DNA of 9,351 nt, from NCBI GenBank assembly GCA_938028845.1, contig CALIZJ010000275.1:1-9351 (forward strand). Direction: 5' to 3'. Each line of letters begins with the position of its first letter. The stretch's first letter is position 1. Below are positions 1 to 6,760 of this stretch, piece by piece. This DNA comes from an uncultured Blautia sp. Lineage in GTDB: Bacteria > Bacillota > Clostridia > Lachnospirales > Lachnospiraceae. The notes under the pieces are model-generated. The model did no database searches. It saw nothing but the letters and a program-made list of their open reading frames with translations, and was not told the origin of the DNA. The position numbers and the translations under genes were made by a program.

Positions 1-212
1 ATGAAGATATTGCAGCTTACGAAGACGATGTACTGCTGATCCATGGAGATGCGGACAGCATCGTACCTCTTTCCTATTCCCAACGTGCCCTTAACATCTA
101 TCCATCCGCCCAGTTAAAGGTAATCGAAGACGGCGGCCATGGATTTTACGGGGACGATGCCCAGGAAGCCATCGGCTATATGCTGGAATATCTGGAAGCA
201 CACCAGGTATAA
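1..212 (+). CDS. alpha/beta hydrolase, C-terminal fragment (5' end outside window)
   Basis: The reading frame is open from the window edge (first full codon at position 3) to a TAA at 210-212, giving 69 residues. Two landmarks of the alpha/beta-hydrolase fold are visible. The strand carrying the acid residue reads LLIHGDADSIVP, and the loop with the catalytic histidine reads EDGGHGFYG. Their order and spacing fit the last third of a serine hydrolase of the esterase/acylaminoacyl-peptidase type. The nucleophile elbow (GxSxG) would lie upstream and cannot be seen, so the substrate is unknown. The next gene, a DUF4405 remnant, starts 36 bp downstream on the same strand with its own ribosome binding site, so the two may share a transcript. 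The fold assignment is fairly safe; the exact activity is not. Confidence 0.8.
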   Translation, partial: EDIAAYEDDVLLIHGDADSIVPLSYSQRALNIYPSAQLKVIEDGGHGFYGDDAQEAIGYMLEYLEAHQV

Positions 213-248
213 GTTTGGTGGTATCTTTTAATCTCAAGGAGGAATCCT

Positions 249-437
249 ATGAAACCGAAAATGCTTTTTAAAATCACCGTTGACTTTATTATGACCGTCC
301 TGCTCCTGCTTTTAATGGCAAAGCAGATTACAGGAAATACCGTCCACGAATGGCTGGGTGCGGGGAAAATAAGGAACGCTAAGAAGCAATTTTTCATGTA
401 CGGTGGATCATCTTATTCCCGCACACCGGACAAGTGA
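249..437 (+). pseudogene. DUF4405 membrane protein, truncated after the first TM helix
   Basis: An ATG at 249 follows a strong AAGGAGG site (236-242) at a 6-nt spacing. The first 39 residues match the conserved start of DUF4405 proteins: MKPKM, a hydrophobic helix (about residues 9-24), then the HEWLGAG motif. In the family this motif is followed at once by a second helix (MFVLF..HHILN type) and two more helices. Here the similarity stops at residue 39 (position ~366). The remaining 23 residues are polar, and the last 14 codons overlap the 3' end of the convergent zinc-ribbon gene, so they are simply its antisense. The product would be a 62-residue single-helix peptide and is unlikely to work. 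The cause could be a genomic deletion or a chimeric assembly join; the sequence alone cannot decide. The family call rests on memory of the N-terminal motif. Confidence 0.7.
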
Positions 438-777
438 TCTCTATTTTCCCTTTTCCCTTGGGCACCCGGACCATTTTTCCGCATCTTGTACACATGAAGA
501 TCCTGTGAGTCTTTCTCTGCTGGAAATTCATTTTGATAAGCTGTATATAGCCTAAAAATTTCAGATTTTCTTTTAACCGCTGTTCCCTGTCTTTGGAAAA
601 GACACGGAACAGCCCATAAATAAATGCTGCCCAGAAAAGGAGGTATAAAATTCCCTGATTAAAAATAAGAGACGCCAGATAAAGAAAGAGGGAAGCGATA
701 AGCACAGTCCTTGCACAGTCATCCATACCGTTTCTTCCGTCCATCAAACGATCAAAAAAACCTTTTATTTTATCCAT
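394..777 (-). CDS. two-TM membrane protein with C-terminal zinc ribbon
   Basis: The predicted protein has 127 residues. An amphipathic start (MDKIKGFFDRLMDGRNG) is followed by two hydrophobic helices (about residues 22-38 and 42-60), a basic stretch (about 61-90), and a C-terminal zinc ribbon with C96-x2-C99 and C116-x2-C119 around RVPKGKGKIEITCP. This layout occurs in many Clostridia proteins of unknown function; the ribbon resembles nucleic-acid or protein-binding ribbons. I place the start at ATG 777. The in-frame GTG at 786 lies inside the AGGTGGG Shine-Dalgarno, and ATG 780 is too close to it. The gene begins 14 bp after the dnaK stop, so it is almost certainly co-transcribed with it. 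The membrane anchor and metal site suggest a membrane-associated partner or adaptor, but no function is established. No convincing terminator is seen after its stop. Confidence 0.75.
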   Translation of the reverse strand: MDKIKGFFDRLMDGRNGMDDCARTVLIASLFLYLASLIFNQGILYLLFWAAFIYGLFRVFSKDREQRLKENLKFLGYIQLIKMNFQQRKTHRIFMCTRCGKMVRVPKGKGKIEITCPVCGNKMIHRT

Positions 778-781
778 CATT

Positions 782-788
782 CCCACCT
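782..788 (-). promoter_or_regulatory. Shine-Dalgarno AGGTGGG of the zinc-ribbon gene
   Basis: Read on the minus strand this is AGGTGGG, four bases before ATG 777. The marR gene at the head of the operon uses the same AGGTGGGAAT sequence before its ATG at 3075, which supports ATG 777 over the upstream GTG at 786 or the ATG at 780. Confidence 0.6.
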
Positions 789-791
789 GCT

Positions 792-2567
792 TTATTCCTT
801 ATCTTCTATATGCAAAACTTCTGATACCGTTCTTTCAAGCTGTTCTTTTGCCTGTCGGATGTCTTCCACTTCTTTTTCCGTCACATTGCCTAACTGACAT
901 TTTGTCACCAGCCTGCGCAGAGAATTGCTGTCGTTTTTAACCTGCTTTTTGGCAGAACGTTCAAGCTGCTTTCCTGCTGCCTTTACTGCCTGGTCCGTCC
1001 TTGCAAGGAGTTTCTGGGACTCGTCCAGTACTTCCATAGCTTCCCGCCGGATTTCATCATACCCGGCATAATTTTGCGCATCCTGGATCGCCTGCTCAAT
1101 TTCTGCGTCTGACATTCTCTCGTTTGCCGTAATAGTAATAGACTGTTCTTTACCTGTGTCCAGATCTCTTGCCGAAACTTTTAAGATTCCGTTGGCATCT
1201 ATGTCAAAGGTTACTTCTATCTGGGGCACCCCGGCAGGCGCCGGCTTGATCCCTTTTAATTTAAATTTGCCGATGGTCTTATTATCCCTTGCCATAGGGC
1301 GCTCCCCCTGAAGCACATGGATTTCCACTGACCTCTGATAAGGGGCTGCTGTGGAAAAGATCTTAGAATACCGGGTAGGCAAAGTGGAGTTTCGTCCTAC
1401 CAGCTTCGTCGCCACCCCGCCTACAGTCTCGATGGACAGAGTTAAGGGCGTCACATCAAGAAGCAAGAGATCTTTTCCTGTTCCTGCGGCTATAAGCCCG
1501 TTTCCCTGCAGGGTGCTGCCAAGGATAGCCGCTCCTTTTGCCACACATTCGTCCGGATTGATATTTTTAGAGGGCTCTTTGCCCGTCAGTTCCCGCACTT
1601 TTTGCTGAACAGCCGGAATTCTGGTAGAACCGCCTACCAAAAGAACCCTTCCAAGGTCTGAAGCCCGGATTCCCGCGTCGTTTAACGCACTCTGCACCGG
1701 TCCGGCTGTTCTTTCGATCAGGTCACGGATCAGTTCTTCAAACTGTGACCGTGAAAAATCAATATCCAAATGTATGGGCGTTCCTTTTACCTGCGCAAGA
1801 TAGGGAAGGGTAATCTTTGTAGAGATATTGGAAGAGAGGGCTTTCTTCGCTTCCTCCGCTGCTTCTGTGATCCGCTTCATTGCCGCTAGATCCCGGGAAA
1901 GATCCACATGATGCATTCTCTTTATCTCCTTTACAAGCCACTGGCGGATCCTTCCGTCAAAGTCGTCTCCGCCCAGATGGTTATCCCCTGCGGTAGCAAG
2001 CACTTCTATAACACCATCGCCGATTTCTATGACCGATACATCAAAAGTTCCGCCTCCAAGGTCGTAAACCATGACTTTCTGGGGCTCTCCGTGGTTTAAC
2101 CCGTAGGAAAGGGCAGCACTTGTTGGTTCATTAATGATACGTTTTACCGTAAGCCCGGCTATTCTTCCCGCATCCTTCGTAGCCTGTCTTTGAATATCGT
2201 TAAAGTAGGCAGGAACCGTAATGACTGCTTCTGTTATCTCCTCCCCGGTAAATTCCTCTGCATCCTTTTTAAGCTGCATAAGGATCATAGCACTGATGGT
2301 CTGGGGTTTATATTCTTTTCCGTCAATGCGGATGCTCCAGTCCGTCCCCATATGCCGTTTTATAGAGCTGATGGTCCGCTCTGTATTTGTCACGGCCTGC
2401 CTGCGCGCACTGTCTCCCACCAGCCGCTCTCCGTTTTTGGTAAACGCTACTACGCTTGGCGTAGTCTGGTTTCCTGAGCTGCTTGGGATAATTACCGGCG
2501 CTCCGTTTTCTACTACGGATACGCAGCTGTTTGTAGTTCCTAGGTCAATACCTATGATTTTGCCCAT
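792..2567 (-). CDS. dnaK: Hsp70-family chaperone, DnaK paralogue with short lid
   Basis: ATP-dependent cytoplasmic chaperone of 591 residues. The nucleotide-binding domain (1 to ~365) is intact: IGIDLGTTNS (5-14), Lys70 in the SIKR motif, VPAYFND (118-124), NEPT (146-149), DLGGGTFD (169-176) and LLVGGSTRIP (309-318). The linker is DLLLLDVTPL (366-375). The substrate domain (to ~480) keeps VLQGERPMA and GVPQIEVTFDID. The lid is unusual. It runs ~485-591, its sequence is far from the canonical NEAD..VYQTEK helix, and it ends at HIEDKE with no glycine-rich linker or acidic EEV-type tail; Bacillus DnaK is ~20 residues longer. The ATG at 2567 follows AGGAGG (2577-2582, 9-nt spacing); the frame extends to 2651 but the extra residues are non-homologous. 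The gene lies 73 bp after marR with no grpE, dnaJ or hrcA nearby, so it is probably a second DnaK rather than the housekeeping copy. Confidence 0.93.
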   Translation of the reverse strand: MGKIIGIDLGTTNSCVSVVENGAPVIIPSSSGNQTTPSVVAFTKNGERLVGDSARRQAVTNTERTISSIKRHMGTDWSIRIDGKEYKPQTISAMILMQLKKDAEEFTGEEITEAVITVPAYFNDIQRQATKDAGRIAGLTVKRIINEPTSAALSYGLNHGEPQKVMVYDLGGGTFDVSVIEIGDGVIEVLATAGDNHLGGDDFDGRIRQWLVKEIKRMHHVDLSRDLAAMKRITEAAEEAKKALSSNISTKITLPYLAQVKGTPIHLDIDFSRSQFEELIRDLIERTAGPVQSALNDAGIRASDLGRVLLVGGSTRIPAVQQKVRELTGKEPSKNINPDECVAKGAAILGSTLQGNGLIAAGTGKDLLLLDVTPLTLSIETVGGVATKLVGRNSTLPTRYSKIFSTAAPYQRSVEIHVLQGERPMARDNKTIGKFKLKGIKPAPAGVPQIEVTFDIDANGILKVSARDLDTGKEQSITITANERMSDAEIEQAIQDAQNYAGYDEIRREAMEVLDESQKLLARTDQAVKAAGKQLERSAKKQVKNDSNSLRRLVTKCQLGNVTEKEVEDIRQAKEQLERTVSEVLHIEDKE

Positions 2568-2640
2568 ATGTCTGTTCCTCCTGATTCTCACATTGGCTTT
2601 TATCTTCCGGCACCTGCCTGAGATTTCCTGCCTGCGGCCC

Positions 2641-3075
2641 CTACAGGACAACCCGGTTCATATTTTCATTTACTTTGCGTACTACAGAAGTGACCGCGTT
2701 TTTTTCCTCTTCGGTCACACCCTGCATTAAAATCTCCTGTACCCGGCCGAATATATCCTGAAGTTTATTTATGATCTCTCCTGCATTCGCGGTCAGATGA
2801 TTATGGGTACATCTTCTGTCTTCCTTATCCTGCTCTATGATCACATACCCTTTTTTCTGCAAACGTCCCAAAGACTGGGAAATATGTCCTCTTGTAAAAA
2901 GCTTTAATTCCATAATGTCTTTGGAAGTGTCCAGCGGTCCGGCAGAATATAAATAAAACATGATCTGCAGATCCACTTTGTTTAAGGCATATTCCTCCTC
3001 AATGGGTTTTAAAAATTTTTCCAGCAATCTTCTGAATTTCATTCCATATAATAAAGTCACCATAGAATAATTCAT
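2641..3075 (-). CDS. MarR-family transcriptional regulator
   Basis: The predicted protein has 144 residues, a normal MarR length. It contains the MarR winged helix-turn-helix: helices over about residues 33-58, a recognition helix around TRGHISQSLGRLQKKGYV (61-78), and a charged wing with the DKEDRR motif (83-88), the most characteristic MarR signature. Flanking helices (1-30 and 97-144) would form the dimer interface. Such proteins usually repress their own operon and release DNA on binding a ligand or on cysteine oxidation. Cys89 is the only cysteine and lies in the wing. The start ATG 3075 follows GAGGTGGG (3079-3086). It is the first gene of an operon with dnaK and the zinc-ribbon gene, and a perfect tandem repeat lies between its promoter and its start. 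The ligand and targets are unknown. Confidence 0.9.
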   Translation of the reverse strand: MNYSMVTLLYGMKFRRLLEKFLKPIEEEYALNKVDLQIMFYLYSAGPLDTSKDIMELKLFTRGHISQSLGRLQKKGYVIIEQDKEDRRCTHNHLTANAGEIINKLQDIFGRVQEILMQGVTEEEKNAVTSVVRKVNENMNRVVL

Positions 3076-3093
3076 ATTCCCACCTCAAAAAAT

Positions 3094-3123
3094 GTTTTAA
3101 TTTTAAAAGTTTTAATTTTAAAA
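3094..3123 (-). repeat. perfect 15-bp tandem repeat, candidate MarR operator
   Basis: GTTTTAATTTTAAAA occurs twice head to tail (3094-3108 and 3109-3123) with no mismatch. Each unit contains the self-complementary octamer TTTTAAAA, so each could be read by a dimeric protein. On the minus strand the block starts about 10 bp after the -10 box and covers roughly +4 to +34 of the predicted transcript. A repressor bound here would block initiation, which fits self-regulation by the MarR protein. The repeat is seen directly; the operator role is inferred. Confidence 0.55.
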
Positions 3124-3133
3124 ATTTATACTC

Positions 3134-3161
3134 ATATTAGCATACCACCAATATTTGTCAA
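3134..3161 (-). promoter_or_regulatory. sigma-A promoter of the marR-dnaK operon
   Basis: On the minus strand there is a perfect -35 TTGACA (3156-3161), a 16-bp spacer, and -10 TAATAT (3134-3139) preceded by TGC, an extended -10. The predicted start is near 3127, about 50 bp before the marR ATG. This would be a strong promoter if not repressed. Confidence 0.8.
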
Positions 3162-3206
3162 TAGATTTTATATTTTCTTAATTATTTATATTTTCATCCA
3201 AACCGT

Positions 3207-3235
3207 AAAAAAAAGGAACAGATTCTCTCTGTTCC
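3207..3235 (-). terminator. intrinsic terminator after the DUF6483-like gene
   Basis: Read on the minus strand this is GGAACAG, a 7-nt loop (AGAGAAT), CTGTTCC, then eight T. The stem is perfect over 7 bp (3215-3221 with 3229-3235) and the T-run is 3207-3214. It lies 35 bp after the stop at 3271 and isolates the topB operon from the marR promoter downstream. Confidence 0.85.
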
Positions 3236-3270
3236 CTGGTTTTGTCCCCTATAAAAAACGCATATAAAAA

Positions 3271-3645
3271 TCAACGAAGCTCTCCGATTCCTGTAATGCC
3301 CCAGTCCTCTCCCAGAAGACGTATCCCATCCAGGACCTCTTCCCTGGAATAGTCATGATCATCTAAAAAATCATCGTCAAAATCATTAAGGTATAGATAA
3401 AAACTAAGAGCCAGCTCCAGATACGTTTTATCTCCTTCTTTCATTTCCTCAGAAAGCAGATTTTCCGCTCCGTTGATATCCCCTTCATCCGCCATTAAAA
3501 TAAGCTGTTCATAAAGCTTTCTGCTCTCTTCCTCTACATCTTCCAATTCTTCAAAATCCACCCTGTCCTTTCCCAGCAAAAGAGTGGAGATAAGCCTTGA
3601 AATATCCTGTATGCTCCTGAGTAAATAATCTTCTGATACTGCCAT
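3271..3645 (-). CDS. small acidic protein, DUF6483-like
   Basis: This is a 124-residue, strongly acidic soluble protein. The start YLLRSIQDISRLISTLLLGK (7-26) is a likely amphipathic helix and resembles the N-terminus of the uncharacterised Clostridia family DUF6483. The middle (about 30-85) is helical and contains a stretch that looks like a single TPR-type helical pair (DEGDINGAENLLSEEM), followed by an Asp-rich segment (FDDDFLDDHD, about 88-97). No signal peptide, TM helix or catalytic motif is visible. The ATG at 3645 follows AAGGAG (3652-3657) at 6 nt. It is the last gene before the terminator at 3207-3235 and starts 67 bp after the YkgJ-type gene with no obvious promoter between, so it is probably transcribed with topB. 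Function is unknown; the family name is tentative. Confidence 0.75.
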   Translation of the reverse strand: MAVSEDYLLRSIQDISRLISTLLLGKDRVDFEELEDVEEESRKLYEQLILMADEGDINGAENLLSEEMKEGDKTYLELALSFYLYLNDFDDDFLDDHDYSREEVLDGIRLLGEDWGITGIGELR

Positions 3646-3712
3646 CTTTTTCTCCTTTCAACGTACTTTTTCCGTCATCCAAACAAACTCGCCTTTTTAT
3701 TTCCAAACTTTT

Positions 3713-4399
3713 TTATGCATGCAGCTTTGCTCTTTCTTCTTCCAGGATTTCCTTTCCCTCCCCAAGTCGTTCGTAAAACTGCGGGTAAAAATCCTGTTCC
3801 CTATCATAAGACATAAGATAAAACCGCTTCACCACATAAAGATTCAGATCGCGGATCTTTTCTGTATCCTCTGTCTGATATAAGATCTCCTGTACATCTT
3901 TTAAAAAATAATGCCAGTCATCAACAAAAGCCTCGTACCGTTTTACGTCCGGCACATCAATCCATTTCTTTACCTTTATCTTGCTCCTGTTTTGTTTTTT
4001 ACACTCATGTACCTGAAGAAAATACTGGTGTCCGCGTTCCTCATAAAACCTTCCCAAAGGGAACAGCCGGCAGATTCCCGGCCGGAAAGGATGGATGGAA
4101 CATCTGCCTTCCTGGTTTAAAAACACACATCTCTCTTCTGCTCCTGTCATGTTAAGGTACGGCAGGATATTCCCGTCCATCACCCCAAGGGAAATCTCCC
4201 TTGAAAGCAGTTCCTCCATACTTTTCCCTAAGTTTACACATAGGCGGTGCACATCCAAAGGATCCAGGACAATGGACTCGCCCATTCCAAGACAGCAGTC
4301 CCAGCATCCCACACAGTCCTGGCAGTCCGCCTTTACCATATCATTTGCCCCGTAAAGCTTTCCATCTGAGATTTCTTCCAGAGTAACCTCTCTTCGCAT
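3713..4399 (-). CDS. YkgJ-family cysteine-cluster protein
   Basis: The predicted protein has 228 residues and a dense N-terminal cysteine cluster: C26, C29, C32, C35 and C36 in DCQDCVGCWDCC. It then has C91 and C100 in ERCVFLNQEGRCSIHPFRP, C110 in GICRLFPLGR, and C133. This matches the YkgJ/UPF0153 (CxxCxxCC) family, which is thought to bind zinc or an iron-sulfur cluster and has no firmly established activity. The C-terminal ~90 residues are helical, charged and lack cysteines. The ATG at 4399 follows AAGGGGAG (4406-4413) with 6-nt spacing. The frame is open to 4453, but that extension overlaps the end of topB and is not family-like. Only 19 bp separate it from the topB stop, so the two are co-transcribed. 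Confidence 0.88.
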   Translation of the reverse strand: MRREVTLEEISDGKLYGANDMVKADCQDCVGCWDCCLGMGESIVLDPLDVHRLCVNLGKSMEELLSREISLGVMDGNILPYLNMTGAEERCVFLNQEGRCSIHPFRPGICRLFPLGRFYEERGHQYFLQVHECKKQNRSKIKVKKWIDVPDVKRYEAFVDDWHYFLKDVQEILYQTEDTEKIRDLNLYVVKRFYLMSYDREQDFYPQFYERLGEGKEILEEERAKLHA

Positions 4400-4418
4400 A
4401 TGCCGCTCCCCTTTTCCT

Positions 4419-6614
4419 TTAATCCAGTTTGATTCCTTTAAGAGCCTGTGCAAATGCGTTATTTACCGGCTCTTTGGCTTCTTTTTGCTGCTGTTTCATG
4501 TATCTTTGCACGTCTCTTTTGTTTACGCCCGCCCCTTCTTTTTCTCTTCTTGCCTGAAATGCGGAAAGCTTTTCCTTATAACCGCAGGCGCATACAAAGG
4601 TCTCTTCCTTGCCTTTCACGATCATCTCCATCTTTTTATGGCATTTGGGACAGCGGGCATTGGTCATACGGGCTATGGTTTCCCTGTAGCCGCATTCCCG
4701 GTCCTGGCATACCAGCATCCTGCTGTTTTTGCCGTTTACAGCCAAAAGACGCTTACCGCATCTTGGACAGATTTTGTTGGTAATATTATCGTGCCGGAAA
4801 GCCCCTTCTCCGCTTTTTATTTCATCTACGATCTCACAGGTGTATTCCCGTATTTCCTTTAAGAAAGTCTCCTGGCGCATCTTGCCTTTGGCAATATCTG
4901 AAAGCTTCCGCTCCCAGTCCGCTGTCAGCTCTGGTTTTTTCAGGTCTCCCGGAACAAGGTCTAATAGCTGCTTTGCCTTGGAAGTAATATAAATCTCATT
5001 TCCCTTCTTTTCCATAAGGAAGGTATGGAAAAGTTTTTCGATAATATCTGCCCTTGTGGCCACAGTTCCTAGTCCTCCTGTCTCGCCCAGAGTCTTTGCC
5101 GCGGCCGCATCTTTACTTTCCATATACTTCACCGGGTTTTCCATAGCGGCTAAAAGAGTGGCCTCTGTAAAATGTGCAGGAGGTTTTGTCTTTCCGGTGT
5201 TTAAAGAAAGGTTTTCTATTTTCAGACGTTCTCCCCTGCTGTGAAGAGGAAGCCTCTGGTTTTCCAGCTTCTGTCCGTCCCCTTCTTCCTCTTCTTCCTG
5301 GTACCCGCCTTCATACACTTCTTTCCAGCCAAGGCTCTTTACTGCCTGGCCGCTTGCAGCGAAATCGTATCCCGATGCCTTTCCTTCCATCGTCACCTGC
5401 TCGTACAGGAAAGGAGGATACAGAACGCTTAAAAATCTGCGCACCACCATGTCATAAATTTTACGTTCCTCATTTGTCATATGGTCCAACTGCACAAACT
5501 GTTCTGTGGGAATGATGGCATGGTGATCGCTTACCTTTTTATCATCCACAAAGCTTGCGTTCACCTGCACAGGTTTATTGATAAGAGCTCCAGCAAGTTT
5601 TTTATAAGGTCCTACGCCGCATGCTTTTAAGCGCTCCTTGATGGTAGGCACTACATCTTTTCCGATATATCTGGAATCTGTCCTTGGATAAGTGAGCACC
5701 TTATGGTTCTCATATAGGCGCTGCATAATATTTAACGTTTCCTTTGCAGAAAAACCGTATTTCTGATTTGCCTCCCGCTGCAAAGAAGTCAGATCATAAA
5801 GCCCGGGTGCAAAGGATTTCTTCTCCTTAGCGGTCACATTCGTCACTTCTAAAAAGCTGCCGCTTACAACTTTTCGGATTTCTTCCACCCGTTCTTTCTG
5901 GAAGGAACGGTAGCTTTTGCTTTTTTCATCCCTCCAGGTCCAGCGCACGTCTCCTGCCAGAATGGTAAGGCCATAATATTCCTTTGGCTGAAAACTGCGT
6001 ATTTCTTCCTCCCTTTTAGCGATCATTGCCAGGGTAGGGGTCTGCACCCGGCCGCAGGAAAGCTGGGCATTATATTTACAGGTAAGAGCCCGGGTACCGT
6101 TCATTCCCACCAGCCAGTCCGCCTCCGCCCTGGCTGCCGCTGCCCGGTAAAGATTGTTATACTCCCGTCCGTCCTTTAAATTTTGAAAGCCGTCCCGGAT
6201 GGCTTTATCTGTAACAGATGAGATCCATAATCTTTTAATGGGCTTACGGCATCCTGCCTTATCCAGGATCCATCTTGCCACAAGCTCTCCTTCCCTGCCT
6301 GCATCTGTCGCTATAATGACAGTGCCGATATCTTTTCGGAAAAGCTGGGTTTTTACTGCCTGGTACTGCTTCGCTGTCTGGCGGATCACTACAAGTTTCA
6401 TCTCATCCGGCAGCATGGGAAGAGTAGACATCTCCCATTTTGTATATTTCTTATCGTAATCCTCCGGGTCAGCAAGAGTGACCAGGTGTCCAAGTGCCCA
6501 GGTCACCACATACTCTTTTCCTTCCAAAAAGCTGTTTCCTTTCTGGCCGCAGTGCAGGACCCGTGCAATATCTCTTGCCACAGAGGGTTTTTCCGCGATC
6601 ACTAATGATTTCAT
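4419..6614 (-). CDS. topB: DNA topoisomerase III (type IA)
   Basis: A type IA topoisomerase cuts one DNA strand through a 5'-phosphotyrosine and relaxes or decatenates DNA. At 731 residues it matches Firmicutes TopB (~727). The Toprim domain (1 to ~135) has the acidic Glu8 in IAEKPSVA and Asp104 in IIATDAGREGELVARW. The gate region shows SCGRVQTPTLAMI (186-198), the catalytic Tyr309 in LTYPRTDSRYIG, and a later HHAIIPTE. The C-terminus adds two zinc ribbons (C616, C619, C636, C641 and C655, C658, C675, C677) and a basic tail. All key residues are present. The start is ATG 6614 (MKSLVIAEKPS) behind GAGAGG; the frame is open to 6719, but that stretch holds the promoter and the upstream terminator. 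It heads the operon with the YkgJ-type and DUF6483-like genes. No conjugation genes are near, so it is probably the chromosomal copy. Confidence 0.96.
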   Translation of the reverse strand: MKSLVIAEKPSVARDIARVLHCGQKGNSFLEGKEYVVTWALGHLVTLADPEDYDKKYTKWEMSTLPMLPDEMKLVVIRQTAKQYQAVKTQLFRKDIGTVIIATDAGREGELVARWILDKAGCRKPIKRLWISSVTDKAIRDGFQNLKDGREYNNLYRAAAARAEADWLVGMNGTRALTCKYNAQLSCGRVQTPTLAMIAKREEEIRSFQPKEYYGLTILAGDVRWTWRDEKSKSYRSFQKERVEEIRKVVSGSFLEVTNVTAKEKKSFAPGLYDLTSLQREANQKYGFSAKETLNIMQRLYENHKVLTYPRTDSRYIGKDVVPTIKERLKACGVGPYKKLAGALINKPVQVNASFVDDKKVSDHHAIIPTEQFVQLDHMTNEERKIYDMVVRRFLSVLYPPFLYEQVTMEGKASGYDFAASGQAVKSLGWKEVYEGGYQEEEEEGDGQKLENQRLPLHSRGERLKIENLSLNTGKTKPPAHFTEATLLAAMENPVKYMESKDAAAAKTLGETGGLGTVATRADIIEKLFHTFLMEKKGNEIYITSKAKQLLDLVPGDLKKPELTADWERKLSDIAKGKMRQETFLKEIREYTCEIVDEIKSGEGAFRHDNITNKICPRCGKRLLAVNGKNSRMLVCQDRECGYRETIARMTNARCPKCHKKMEMIVKGKEETFVCACGYKEKLSAFQARREKEGAGVNKRDVQRYMKQQQKEAKEPVNNAFAQALKGIKLD

Positions 6615-6665
6615 CTTCTCTTTTCCTCTCAAAGCATTTAAATTCATTCCTGTATTCACTGGGAT

Positions 6666-6674
6666 AGTATAGCA
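6666..6674 (-). promoter_or_regulatory. extended -10 promoter of topB
   Basis: On the minus strand TGC-TATACT gives an extended -10 (TATACT at 6666-6671, TGC at 6672-6674) about 51 bp before the topB ATG. The -35 region falls in the T-run of the upstream terminator and has no good hexamer, so it would depend on the TG extension. Confidence 0.6.
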
Positions 6675-6683
6675 TACTTTCCG

Positions 6684-6714
6684 AAAAAAAAGAAACAGGA
6701 AATCTCCTGTTTCT
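6684..6714 (-). terminator. intrinsic terminator after the response-regulator gene
   Basis: On the minus strand a perfect 10-bp stem (AGAAACAGGA with TCCTGTTTCT; 6705-6714 with 6691-6700) closes a 4-nt GATT loop and is followed by at least seven T (6684-6690). It is 46 bp beyond the stop of the response-regulator gene. A smaller 6-bp inverted repeat (CTGCTG/CAGCAG, 6737-6758) precedes it but has no T-run. Confidence 0.9.
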
Positions 6715-6760
6715 CCCACATCTTAACTGTTTTCCGCTGCTGGTACTGTAAACAGCAGGT

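Noticed and set aside
366..394. possible terminator between the converging DUF4405 remnant and zinc-ribbon gene
   Set aside because: Only a 3-bp stem (GCT/AGC) precedes a short T-run, too weak to call.
2613..2634. CCTGCCTG repeated with a 14-bp period between marR and dnaK
   Set aside because: Short and low in information; no hairpin with a T-run or other signal accompanies it.
2568..2651. N-terminal extension of dnaK to position 2651
   Set aside because: The extra 28 residues are basic and unlike any DnaK N-terminus, and a good AGGAGG site marks the ATG at 2567.
2221..2730. 169-codon open frame on the + strand
   Set aside because: It lies antisense to dnaK and the end of marR, has no Shine-Dalgarno site or family resemblance, and is explained by the codon use of the real minus-strand genes.
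4448..4862. overlapping open frames on the + strand rich in Phe and Leu
   Set aside because: These are antisense to the zinc-ribbon part of topB; apparent hydrophobic segments come from reversed Lys/Glu codons, not from a membrane protein.
4419..6614. topB as a sign of an integrative conjugative element
   Set aside because: No relaxase, integrase, conjugation or replication gene lies nearby and the protein looks like the chromosomal zinc-ribbon form.
6615..6719. N-terminal extension of topB to position 6719
   Set aside because: The segment contains the promoter -10 and the upstream intrinsic terminator, and TopB proteins start at the MKSLVIAEKPS position.
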